Origin: an uncultured Collinsella sp.
Lineage (GTDB): Bacteria > Actinomycetota > Coriobacteriia > Coriobacteriales > Coriobacteriaceae
NCBI GenBank assembly: GCA_937950325.1
Contig: CALFDJ010000042.1
Coordinates: 1-64,000, forward strand
Length of the DNA: 64,000 bases
Direction of reading: 5' to 3'
In this document: positions 1-7,147 of the stretch, piece after piece
Layout of the letters: each line of letters opens with the position of its first letter
How positions within the stretch are numbered: the first letter of the stretch is position 1
Program-made: the position numbers and the translations under genes
The notes under the pieces: model-generated
What the model saw: only the letters and a program-made list of their open reading frames with translations
Told to the model about the DNA's origin: nothing
Databases searched by the model: none

Positions 1-257
1 AAAGGGCGGAGGCGGGGCATGCCCCGCCTCTTACACCACATCTCTGTGCGCTACCATTTCGTCTTGCTATCTAGCCTTATTAGTCCAAAATTGCTGCTAC
101 CAAATCGGTAACAGTACTCATATTTGATGTTTTTTGACCAGCAGGTCTCCCCCGCCTTAGCAAATCTAAGACAAAACGGGCTCCAGACCGCTGAATCGTG
201 CCGTAAATGGCACGTCCGCAGTCCGGAACCCGGTCCAAATTGAGCTATTGCGTTGTG
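1..257. other. Non-coding stretch downstream of argD
   Basis: No credible gene is visible. A perfect 22-bp G+C-rich palindrome lies at 9-30; it has no T run, so it is at best a weak terminator. A small CTTAG/CTAAG hairpin lies around 158-173. On the minus strand there is a 13-codon reading frame (MSTVTDLVAAILD) around 80-121, too short to call. The arginine operon would be expected to continue to argF/argR here or further left, but neither appears in this stretch. Confidence 0.5.
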
Positions 258-1541
258 TTAGGCCAAAACGTTCGACAAAATCTCGATCAGGCTATCCACG
301 TCGGCTTCCTCGCAGACAAGCGGCGGCAGGAAACGCAGCGTGTGGGCACCAGTAGCGTTAACCACTGCGCCGGCGGCCAGCGCGCGGGCAACAATATCAT
401 GCGCATCGCCCGCAGCGTCATCCAGATCGCAGCCGAGCATTAAGCCGCGACCGCGTACCTCGACCACATGCGGCAGCTTGGTGAGCTTTGTCTCCATATA
501 AGCACCCACCTTGGCGGCATGCTCAGCGTAGTCGCCGCGCACGAGCGCGGAGAGCGTCGCAGCGCACGCCGCGACAGCCAAGCAGCTACCGCCAAAGGTC
601 GAGCCGTGGTCACCCGGCTTAAACACGTCGGCAATCTCTTTCTTTGCCACCACGGCACCCATGGGCACGCCATCGGCAATGCCCTTGGCAAGGCTCATAA
701 TGTCGGGCTCCACGCCATAGGTCTGGAATGCAAACGGCTTGCCGGAGCGGAAGATGCCACACTGGACCTCGTCGGCGATAAGAACGGCGCCCACCTCGTG
801 TGCCAAGTCGCGCGCCGCCGCCATAAACTCCTCGGTCATGGGGTGCACACCGCTCTCACCCTGAATCGGCTCGAGCATGACGGCGCAGACCTCGCTTCCC
901 AGCTGCTTAAAGATTGCGCGCAGTTCGTCGACATCGTTGGGCGTGCAGGCCACAAAACCGCCCGGCAGCGGACGGAAGCTGTCCTGTAGCCAATCCTGCA
1001 TGGTGGCCGCAATGGTCTCGAGTGTACGGCCGTGGAAGCCGCCGCGCATGCATACGATGGTGTTGCCGCCGTTACCAGCACGCTTGGCGTACAGACGCGC
1101 GAGCTTCATCGAGCCCTCGTTGGCTTCGGCACCAGAATTGGCAAAGAACGTCTCCCACACCTGCTCGTCCGCAGCCGGGGCACCGAGCGCAGCGGCCGTG
1201 GTCTCATCGCCGGCGGCAATGGCATCGGCCAGCACGCACGCACCATCTACGTCGTCGTTGGCAAGCTTGGACAGCAGCGCCGCGACCTGTCCACGCTGCT
1301 CGATGTAGAAGTAATTGGAGACATGCATGAGCTTTTTGGTCTGCGCCTCGAGCGCCGAGAGCACTGCGGCGTTGCCGTGGCCAAGGCTGCACACACCGAT
1401 ACCGGCAAGAAAATCAAGATACTCACGGCCGTCATCACCGGTGAGCTTCATACCGTGACCTTCGACAAACTCTACCGGAGAACGACCAAAAGTATGCATA
1501 ACGTAATGGGATTCGAGCGATTGTTGAGTTGCAAGTGACAT
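258..1541 (-). CDS. argD: Acetylornithine aminotransferase
   Basis: A class III PLP-dependent aminotransferase of 427 residues that converts N-acetylglutamate semialdehyde to N-acetylornithine in the cytosol, step four of arginine synthesis. The PLP lysine is in the motif SLAKGIADGVPMG, preceded by the cofactor aspartate in LIADEVQCG; the N-terminal FLAGIGVCSLGHG and the GGSCLAVAA segment are typical of the ArgD/OAT family. I start at the ATG at 1541 (MSLATQQ), which has AAAGG six bases upstream; an in-frame ATG eight codons earlier lacks a ribosome site. It is the last gene of argC-argJ-argB-argD in this window, 69 bases after argB. An ornithine aminotransferase is less likely given the operon. 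Confidence 0.96.
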   Translation of the reverse strand: MSLATQQSLESHYVMHTFGRSPVEFVEGHGMKLTGDDGREYLDFLAGIGVCSLGHGNAAVLSALEAQTKKLMHVSNYFYIEQRGQVAALLSKLANDDVDGACVLADAIAAGDETTAAALGAPAADEQVWETFFANSGAEANEGSMKLARLYAKRAGNGGNTIVCMRGGFHGRTLETIAATMQDWLQDSFRPLPGGFVACTPNDVDELRAIFKQLGSEVCAVMLEPIQGESGVHPMTEEFMAAARDLAHEVGAVLIADEVQCGIFRSGKPFAFQTYGVEPDIMSLAKGIADGVPMGAVVAKKEIADVFKPGDHGSTFGGSCLAVAACAATLSALVRGDYAEHAAKVGAYMETKLTKLPHVVEVRGRGLMLGCDLDDAAGDAHDIVARALAAGAVVNATGAHTLRFLPPLVCEEADVDSLIEILSNVLA

Positions 1542-1610
1542 GGGATGCCTTTCGTTGGGCGCCATACGGCGCAGGGCTATGGGTGCAGGGACGCGACGAC
1601 CGCGGGTCAG

Positions 1611-2591
1611 CTAGACCGTCTGGAGCTTCTCGACCTCGTCGAGGTTCTCGGTCAGGCGTGCCGCAAAGGTCGAAAGCGGGTGCGGGTGCGTATCGAACTC
1701 GTAAGCCGTCTCGGTGGAGTGGATCACGGTACCGACGCCAGCATCGGTCAGCAGCTCCAGCAGCAGCGAGTGCGGCGTCGTGCCGTTGATGATGTGGGCT
1801 CGGAACACACCGGCGGCAAGCGCATCGACAGCGGCGCGTAGCTTGGGAATCATGCCCTTATCGACCTCTCCGCCATAGAGCATCTCGTTAACCTCGTCGA
1901 GCGTTAGATTGGAGATGAGCGAATCCTTGTCGCTAAAGTCCTTGTACAGGCCGTCGACGTCGGTCAAGAAGATCGCCTTATGCGCATGAAGTGCCGCCGC
2001 AACGGCACCGGCGGCGGTATCGGCGTTGATGTTGAAGAAGCCACCGTCCTCCCCCGCCGCGACCGTGGCGATAACGGGAATGTACTCGCTGTCGAGCAAG
2101 CGCTCGATATAGTCGGTGTTGACGTGCGTCACTTTGCCCACACGACCGAGCTCGGGGTCGAGTGGCTCGGCGATAAGGGTACCGGCGTCGCTGCCGGACA
2201 CGCCCACGGCCAGGTTGCCGTGGTGGTTGAGCGCCGCGACCAGCTCCTGATTGACCTTGCCGCCCAGTACCTCGCGCACGATATCCATGGTGGCAGGCGT
2301 AGTCACGCGCTGGCCGTTCTTAAACTCGACGGGGATGTCGTAGTGGCTGAGAGCCTCGTTGATGGCCTTGCCGCCACCGTGCACGATAACAGGGCGCATG
2401 CCAATAATCTTGAGCAGGACGATGTCGCTCATCACGTCACGACGCAGTTGCTCGTCGACCATGGCGGCACCGCCGTACTTGATAACGACCGTCTTACCGG
2501 TCAGGTTCTTAATCCACGGCAGCGCCTCGAACAGCAACTGCGCGGTAACTTCGTTGGATTCGCTCGAGCGACAATCGCGTGCGAACTTCAT
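1611..2591 (-). CDS. argB: Acetylglutamate kinase
   Basis: Phosphorylates N-acetylglutamate with ATP, the second committed step of arginine synthesis. The 326-residue protein belongs to the amino-acid kinase family: the N-terminal nucleotide-binding KYGGAAM, the HGGGKAINE glycine loop, the VGVSGSDAGT segment and the lysine-containing KGMIPKLRAAVDAL motif are all present. It is slightly longer than typical ArgB (about 290-300) because of a C-terminal tail ending DEVEKLQTV. The start is the ATG at 2591 with GAGG six bases upstream. It lies 81 bases after argJ in the same transcription unit. Confidence 0.96.
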   Translation of the reverse strand: MKFARDCRSSESNEVTAQLLFEALPWIKNLTGKTVVIKYGGAAMVDEQLRRDVMSDIVLLKIIGMRPVIVHGGGKAINEALSHYDIPVEFKNGQRVTTPATMDIVREVLGGKVNQELVAALNHHGNLAVGVSGSDAGTLIAEPLDPELGRVGKVTHVNTDYIERLLDSEYIPVIATVAAGEDGGFFNINADTAAGAVAAALHAHKAIFLTDVDGLYKDFSDKDSLISNLTLDEVNEMLYGGEVDKGMIPKLRAAVDALAAGVFRAHIINGTTPHSLLLELLTDAGVGTVIHSTETAYEFDTHPHPLSTFAARLTENLDEVEKLQTV

Positions 2592-2672
2592 AGTCTGCCT
2601 CGTCTTTCGTGTAGCTATCGCGCCGTACCTCGTTGCCCGCTATTGCAGCGGGGCGCGCGGCACATCGGGAGT

Positions 2673-3941
2673 CTAGGAACGGTAGTCGCCGTTAATGGAG
2701 ATGTACTCGTGCGTGAGGTCGCAAGTCCACACGGTGGTCGCCGCGTCCCCGGCGCCCAGGTCTGCCGAGATCACAATCTCGGGCGCCTCAAAACGTCGCA
2801 GGGCTTCGTCCTCATCAAAGGGACCCGTCAGGCCATCGCGACAGACAGGCATACCCATCATGTCGATGGACACATCTTCTTGGTTAAACTGCACGCCGCA
2901 CTTACCGAGCGCCATGGCAACGCGGCCCCAGTTGCAATCGTGGCCGGCGATGCAGGTCTTGACGAGCGGCGAGTTGGCGACAGCACGAGCGGCGATATCG
3001 GCCTCCTCGTCGTTCACGGCGCCGGTGACGTTAACCGTCACGAGCTTGGATGCGCCCTCGCCATCTGCGGCGATGTTGCGCGCCAGGCTCTCGCACACCT
3101 CATGCACGGCAAAGGCTAGCTCGTCGAAGGCGTCAGAGCCCTCGACAATAGGCTCGGCATCTGCGGCAGCGGCGCCGGAGGCAAGCACGATGCAGGTGTC
3201 GTTAGTCGAGGTGTCGGAATCGACCGTTACCTTGTTGAAGGTCTGTTTGACGGTCGAGAGTAGTAGGGAGTGGAGCGCCTCCGGCTCGACGGGGGCATCG
3301 GTAGTGATGACCGCGATCATGGTGGCCATGTTGGGCATGATCATGCCCGAGCCCTTGCACATACCGCCCACCGTATAAGCGTTGCCCGCATGGCCAGCAG
3401 CCTCGCTGCGATAGCGAACGGCATACTCCTTGGAGTGTGTATCGGTCGTCATGATGGCACGGGCCGCATCGGCACCGCCATGGGCAGAGAGCGCCTCGTA
3501 GGCGGCAGGAATCGCCGTCTCAAACGTGTCGATCGGCAGAATCTGACCAATTACGCCCGTGGAGGCGACCAGAATCTGCTGGGGCTCGCAGCCGATGACC
3601 TGCGAGGCGATGTTGCAGGTCTCGCGCGCGCAGGCAAGACCGGTCTCGCCCGTGGCGGCGTTGGCGTTGCCGGAGTTGATAGAAACACCGGCGATGATGC
3701 CGTAGCCCTTGTCGGCGCCGCCCAGGTTGGCACGGCTCACCTGCACGGGCGCCGCACAAAAGCGGTTAGTCGTAAACACGCCGGCCCCGGGACAGGGTTT
3801 ATCGGGCACGACGAGCGCGTAATCCAGGCGCTCGGGATTCTTGCGGAATCCGGCATGGATGCCCGCCGCCTTAAAGCCGGCTGCCGCCGTTACGCCGCCC
3901 TCTACGGCACGAATTATGATATCGAACTGCTCAGCATTCAC
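2673..3941 (-). CDS. argJ: Bifunctional glutamate N-acetyltransferase/amino-acid acetyltransferase
   Basis: Transfers acetyl from N-acetylornithine to glutamate (and possibly from acetyl-CoA), making the arginine pathway cyclic. The 422-residue precursor self-cleaves at the Ala-Thr bond of the conserved IMPNMATMIAV motif, seen at about residue 200, giving alpha and beta chains with threonine as nucleophile. Substrate residues appear in DSDTSTNDT and at the C terminus in TCDLTHEYISINGDYRS. The start is a GTG at 3941 preceded by AAGGAG. An ArgJ-type cyclic pathway agrees with no argA or argE being present here. A 134-base gap holding a folded RNA separates it from argC. Confidence 0.96.
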   Translation of the reverse strand: MNAEQFDIIIRAVEGGVTAAAGFKAAGIHAGFRKNPERLDYALVVPDKPCPGAGVFTTNRFCAAPVQVSRANLGGADKGYGIIAGVSINSGNANAATGETGLACARETCNIASQVIGCEPQQILVASTGVIGQILPIDTFETAIPAAYEALSAHGGADAARAIMTTDTHSKEYAVRYRSEAAGHAGNAYTVGGMCKGSGMIMPNMATMIAVITTDAPVEPEALHSLLLSTVKQTFNKVTVDSDTSTNDTCIVLASGAAAADAEPIVEGSDAFDELAFAVHEVCESLARNIAADGEGASKLVTVNVTGAVNDEEADIAARAVANSPLVKTCIAGHDCNWGRVAMALGKCGVQFNQEDVSIDMMGMPVCRDGLTGPFDEDEALRRFEAPEIVISADLGAGDAATTVWTCDLTHEYISINGDYRS

Positions 3942-3965
3942 CGTCTTTATGACTCCTTATATCAA

Positions 3966-4046
3966 ACAAAAAATGGGCATCGGTTGGTGCGCCATGCCAG
4001 CCACAATCATGAGACCAGCTTAAGAGTGGCGCCCCACTCGATGCCC
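3966..4046 (-). terminator. Structured attenuator/terminator between argC and argJ
   Basis: On the minus strand GGGCATCG (4046-4039) pairs with CGATGCCC (3982-3975), closing a multi-branched fold of about 72 nt with an internal GAGTGG/CCACTC hairpin (4024-4039). The closing stem is followed directly by ATTTTTTG, as in an intrinsic terminator. It lies inside the operon, so it would lower or regulate argJBD relative to argC. It is about tRNA length but lacks a T-arm consensus, so it is not a tRNA. Confidence 0.55.
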
Positions 4047-4075
4047 GACTACCAAATCGCTAACAATCGAATGTG

Positions 4076-5146
4076 CTACACCGGGCACGCCACTGTGGGC
4101 AAGCCTCGTCGCTCGTCAAAACCAAAGACGATGTTGGCGCACTGGACCGCCTGGCCTGCTGCGCCCTTGCACAGATTGTCGATGGCGCCCGTAGCCACCA
4201 GAACGCCCGCGCGCTTGTTGAGCGCGAGGCCGATCTGGGCGGCGTTGGTGCCGACGACCGAAGCCGTCTTGGGCTGCTGGCCGGCATCGAGTACGCGCAC
4301 GAAGGTTCGACCGGCGTAGAACTGCTTGTAATGGTCGACAACGTCCTCAAGGGTCAGCGTGTCGATAGCCTGCGGCGCGAGCGGCAGCGTCACCGTGGAG
4401 AGCAGGCCGCGCTTGAGCGGTGCCAGATGCGGGGTGAAGACGATGCGGTCGGTCAGGCCAAGAATCTGCTCGATCTCGGGCGTATGACGATGCTTGCCCA
4501 CGCCATATGCCTCCAGATTCTCGTCCGCGCTGCAAAAATGCGTGCGGGCGTTACAGGACTTACCGGCACCCGTCACGCCGCTGATAGCGTCGACGATCAC
4601 GGGGCCGCTCTGGGCAACCCAGCCGGCGCGCACGGCAGGCGCGGCAGCAAGGCTCGTTGCGGTGGGATAGCAACCGGCGCAGGCAACCAGCACGGACTTG
4701 CCGTCAGCATAGTCGGATGCGGCGGTCTCCAAGTCCTGGCAGAACAGCTCGGGCAAACCAAAGGCGCGAGTCTTGAGCAGCTCGGGGCTCGTATGCTCGG
4801 CGGCATACCAGGCCTCAAAGGTAGCCGGATCGCTCAGGCGATAGTCGGCCGAAAGGTCAATGCAGGAGACTCCTGCGGCAAGCAGGGCGGGCACCTGTGC
4901 CATGGCAGCCGTGTGCGGCACGGCCAAAAAGACCGCATCGCAGTTCTTGAGCTCGGGGGCGTCATGCGTCGTGAAGACAAGATCGCTTACGCCGGCGAAA
5001 CTCGGATACACCGCGGACAGTGGCTGGCCGGCATCGGCGTTGGACGTAATGGCAACAAGTTCAAACTCGGGATGACCGAGCACGAGGCGAATGAGTTCGG
5101 CGCCGGCATATCCAGCCGCGCCGACGATTCCAACCTTCAAAGACAT
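4076..5146 (-). CDS. argC: N-acetyl-gamma-glutamyl-phosphate reductase
   Basis: Reduces N-acetylglutamyl phosphate to the semialdehyde with NADPH, step three of arginine synthesis. The 356-residue protein starts with a Rossmann motif (VGIVGAAGYAGAELIRL) and has the catalytic cysteine in ACAGCYPTATSL at about residue 155; HRHTPEIEQ and the C-terminal NLCKGAAGQAVQ segment complete the family signature. The start at 5146 has AAGGAG six bases upstream. It is the first gene of the operon, behind a promoter overlapped by a perfect inverted repeat resembling an arginine-repressor site. Confidence 0.97.
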   Translation of the reverse strand: MSLKVGIVGAAGYAGAELIRLVLGHPEFELVAITSNADAGQPLSAVYPSFAGVSDLVFTTHDAPELKNCDAVFLAVPHTAAMAQVPALLAAGVSCIDLSADYRLSDPATFEAWYAAEHTSPELLKTRAFGLPELFCQDLETAASDYADGKSVLVACAGCYPTATSLAAAPAVRAGWVAQSGPVIVDAISGVTGAGKSCNARTHFCSADENLEAYGVGKHRHTPEIEQILGLTDRIVFTPHLAPLKRGLLSTVTLPLAPQAIDTLTLEDVVDHYKQFYAGRTFVRVLDAGQQPKTASVVGTNAAQIGLALNKRAGVLVATGAIDNLCKGAAGQAVQCANIVFGFDERRGLPTVACPV

Positions 5147-5232
5147 ATCAGACTCCTTGCCTGCGATTTATGCACCGATGCGCATTTCGCAGCGGTCGTT
5201 ATGAAGTGGGTTGAAACTTTAGCACCAAAAGA

Positions 5233-5273
5233 TGCATGAATACGTAAATAGCTTGCATATTCATGCATTGAAA
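5233..5273 (-). promoter_or_regulatory. argC promoter with ARG-box-like operator
   Basis: On the minus strand TTTCAA (5273-5268) and TATTTA (5250-5245) are separated by exactly 17 bases, a plausible sigma-70 promoter. A perfect inverted repeat, TGCATGAATA at 5233-5242 and TATTCATGCA at 5258-5267, overlaps it. The half-site CATGAATA matches the left half of known ARG boxes. An ArgR-type repressor bound here would block the -10 and -35 regions. The regulator identity is inferred from site and context. Confidence 0.6.
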
Positions 5274-5312
5274 CATTCCCGACACATTCGCTTGAAGGAA
5301 TTGACAAATAGA

Positions 5313-5366
5313 GCGGGCCCCGTATTGCCCGGCGCTCCTAACGGCGTCAGGCAATACGGGGCCCGC
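5313..5366. terminator. Long hairpin between argC promoter and flavin-protein gene
   Basis: Perfect 17-bp stem: GCGGGCCCCGTATTGCC at 5313-5329 pairs with 5350-5366, with a 20-base loop. On the minus strand it follows the gene ending at 5405 and would end that transcript before the arg promoter. Confidence 0.6.
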
Positions 5367-5404
5367 CCATGCGAAAAACCAAGTTGTTGGGATGAGCCAG
5401 CTGG

Positions 5405-5815
5405 TTAGAGCTCGACCGGCACCCATTCGTCGTGATTGCAGATAAAAGCCTCGGGATCCTCGACGCTAAAGAAAACAAGCGTGGGGTCGTTAGGCCCCTC
5501 ATAGTGCTCGCTCAAGCGCTCAAGATGTTTCCATCCGGCCTCGCGCATTTCGCTCGAAGCCCGGTCTTCCAGCCCCGCACGCCCACGCAGAATCAACCAA
5601 CCATGGCCCGGCCACCAACTCGTGGCCTCAAAGCGCTGGTTTTGCAGAAGCTCCTGCCACACATCTTTGGTGCGCGCTGTCACAAACCACAGCTTGCCGT
5701 CCTGAATCTGCGCAAACGAGAACGGACGCACATGCGGCTGCCCGTCCACGCTCGTCGCCAGATACCACGCAGGCACCGACGTCAGATACTCCAGCACCGT
5801 ATTCAATCCGTCCAC
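5405..5815 (-). CDS. Pyridoxamine 5'-phosphate oxidase-like flavin-binding protein
   Basis: A small single-domain protein of 136 residues with the split-barrel fold of the PNPOx-like family (VPAWYLATSVDGQPHVRPFSF, then GKLWFVTARTKDVW and GWLILRGRAGLEDR). Members bind FMN, F420 or heme and reduce small molecules; the substrate cannot be read from the sequence. A longer frame starts upstream, but I place the start at the GTG at 5815 because a full AGGAGG (5825-5820) lies four bases before it. It follows a close paralogue 54 bases upstream, so the two are probably co-transcribed tandem duplicates. Confidence 0.8.
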   Translation of the reverse strand: MDGLNTVLEYLTSVPAWYLATSVDGQPHVRPFSFAQIQDGKLWFVTARTKDVWQELLQNQRFEATSWWPGHGWLILRGRAGLEDRASSEMREAGWKHLERLSEHYEGPNDPTLVFFSVEDPEAFICNHDEWVPVEL

Positions 5816-5869
5816 GTTTCCTCCTGTCGCCTGACCAGTCTTTTTGCAATGGGTAGTCAATTTGGGAAA

Positions 5870-6316
5870 TTAGAGCTCGAGGCGCTCTTCGCTGCCGTCG
5901 ATATCGCAGAATCGCGCGGCGATGTTGCGGACCGAGAAGAATGCAAGGCGGCCGTCGTTGGCGCTATCGTGTTGCTCGCCAATGCCCACCATGTGCCTAA
6001 AGCCCGCCTGACGCACCTTGTCGCTCACGACTGCATCGTCCTCGAGCGCGGCCTCACCGGTTAACACGATCCAGCACTCCCCCGGCTTCCAGCCCGATAC
6101 CTCAAACTTGGGATTCGCGCTCAACTCCGCCCACACGTCCTTGTCGCGCGACGTGCAAAACCACAGCTTGCCGTCATCGACCATGGCAAACGAAAACGGC
6201 CTCACGCGGGGCTGATGCCCGTCGCTCGCATCGGTCGTGGCAAGATACCACGCCGGAATACGCCTGAGATACGAGCAGACGCGCTCGAGCTGAGCCGTGC
6301 GATCGATGTCGGTCAT
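5870..6316 (-). CDS. Pyridoxamine 5'-phosphate oxidase-like flavin-binding protein (paralogue)
   Basis: A 148-residue split-barrel protein sharing its layout with the next gene: IPAWYLATTDASDG, QPRVRPFSFAM, DGKLWFCTSRDKDVWAEL and a hydrophobic CWIVLTGEAALEDD strand. It probably binds a flavin and acts as a small cytosolic reductase or oxidase; the substrate is unknown. The ATG at 6316 follows a GAAAGGGG ribosome site. It is 30 bases after ecfT and may be the distal part of the riboflavin-transporter transcript, which would suit a flavin-dependent product. Confidence 0.8.
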   Translation of the reverse strand: MTDIDRTAQLERVCSYLRRIPAWYLATTDASDGHQPRVRPFSFAMVDDGKLWFCTSRDKDVWAELSANPKFEVSGWKPGECWIVLTGEAALEDDAVVSDKVRQAGFRHMVGIGEQHDSANDGRLAFFSVRNIAARFCDIDGSEERLEL

Positions 6317-6346
6317 AGAGACCCCTTTCTTGCGCTCGAATCGAGC

Positions 6347-7147
6347 TTAGAAGAGTTGAAGATTGATAACGACAACGCATGTCACCAGCAGCGCCATCGC
6401 CACCGCGGCCAGTGCATCCCCGCGGCCAAACGTAAGCGCATGCAGACGCGTGCGCCCCTGCTCGCCGTGATAACAACGCGCATCCATGGCGGCCGAAAGC
6501 GTCTCGGCATGACGGAACACGCCGGTGAACAGCGGAATCGCCACGCTGCCGAGCATGCGCACACCGCCGAGCGGACCGCCCGTCACGCGCGCGCCGCGGC
6601 TTGCCTGCGCATCGGCCGTCTGTTTCATCTCGGTGGCAAATTGCGGTATAAACCGCAGCGCGATACCCATAATCATGCCGAGCTCGTGCGCCGGAAGCCC
6701 CACGCGCGCAAATGGTGCGAGCAAACGCTCAAAACCTGCGGTGAGATCGAGCGTCGGCGTGGTGAGTGTAATGGCGCTCATGCCGGCCATCATCAGGGTC
6801 AGGCGGCACGCCGTAAACGCCGCAGAACGCAGCGAGCCCTCGCTCACCTGCAAAAAGCCAAGCTGCCACAGGATGCGGCCACTCTGGTCGGAAAACAGGT
6901 TAAGCACCGCGACCACCACGACAATCGCCAGCAATGGCGCCATCGACGATAGGACCCGACGCAACGGCACCCGGGCCATGACATAGACCAGCACGACAAA
7001 CATTGCGACCGGCACCAGCCCGCCGAAGCCGCCAACGGTGAGCACGGTGATCAGAAATGCGAAACCTAGGAACAACTTAGTGCGCGGATCCAGGCGATGC
7101 AGCGCGCTATCCCCGGGATAGTAGCTGCCAAATGAGAACGCCTCCAT
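6347..7147 (-). CDS. ecfT: Energy-coupling factor transporter transmembrane subunit EcfT
   Basis: The integral membrane scaffold that couples the ECF ATPases to the substrate-binding S component. It is 266 residues with several transmembrane helices (LFLGFAFLITVLTVGGFGGLV; VAMFVVLVYVMA; LLAIVVVVAVLNLF). Two C-terminal Ala-Arg-Gly-type coupling motifs contact the ATPases; QASRGARVTGG near residue 190 is the visible one, followed by a second Ala/Arg helix. The N-terminal YYPGDSALHRLDPRTKL is a family signature. Its ATG overlaps the stop of the ATPase gene, so translation is coupled. With the riboswitch-controlled ribU upstream it most likely serves riboflavin uptake, though EcfT modules can be shared. 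Confidence 0.93.
   Translation of the reverse strand: MEAFSFGSYYPGDSALHRLDPRTKLFLGFAFLITVLTVGGFGGLVPVAMFVVLVYVMARVPLRRVLSSMAPLLAIVVVVAVLNLFSDQSGRILWQLGFLQVSEGSLRSAAFTACRLTLMMAGMSAITLTTPTLDLTAGFERLLAPFARVGLPAHELGMIMGIALRFIPQFATEMKQTADAQASRGARVTGGPLGGVRMLGSVAIPLFTGVFRHAETLSAAMDARCYHGEQGRTRLHALTFGRGDALAAVAMALLVTCVVVINLQLF

Noticed and set aside
3975..4046. tRNA gene between argC and argJ
   Set aside because: Length fits, but there is no GTTCGA T-loop, no proper D or anticodon arm, and the closing stem is followed by a T run as in a terminator.
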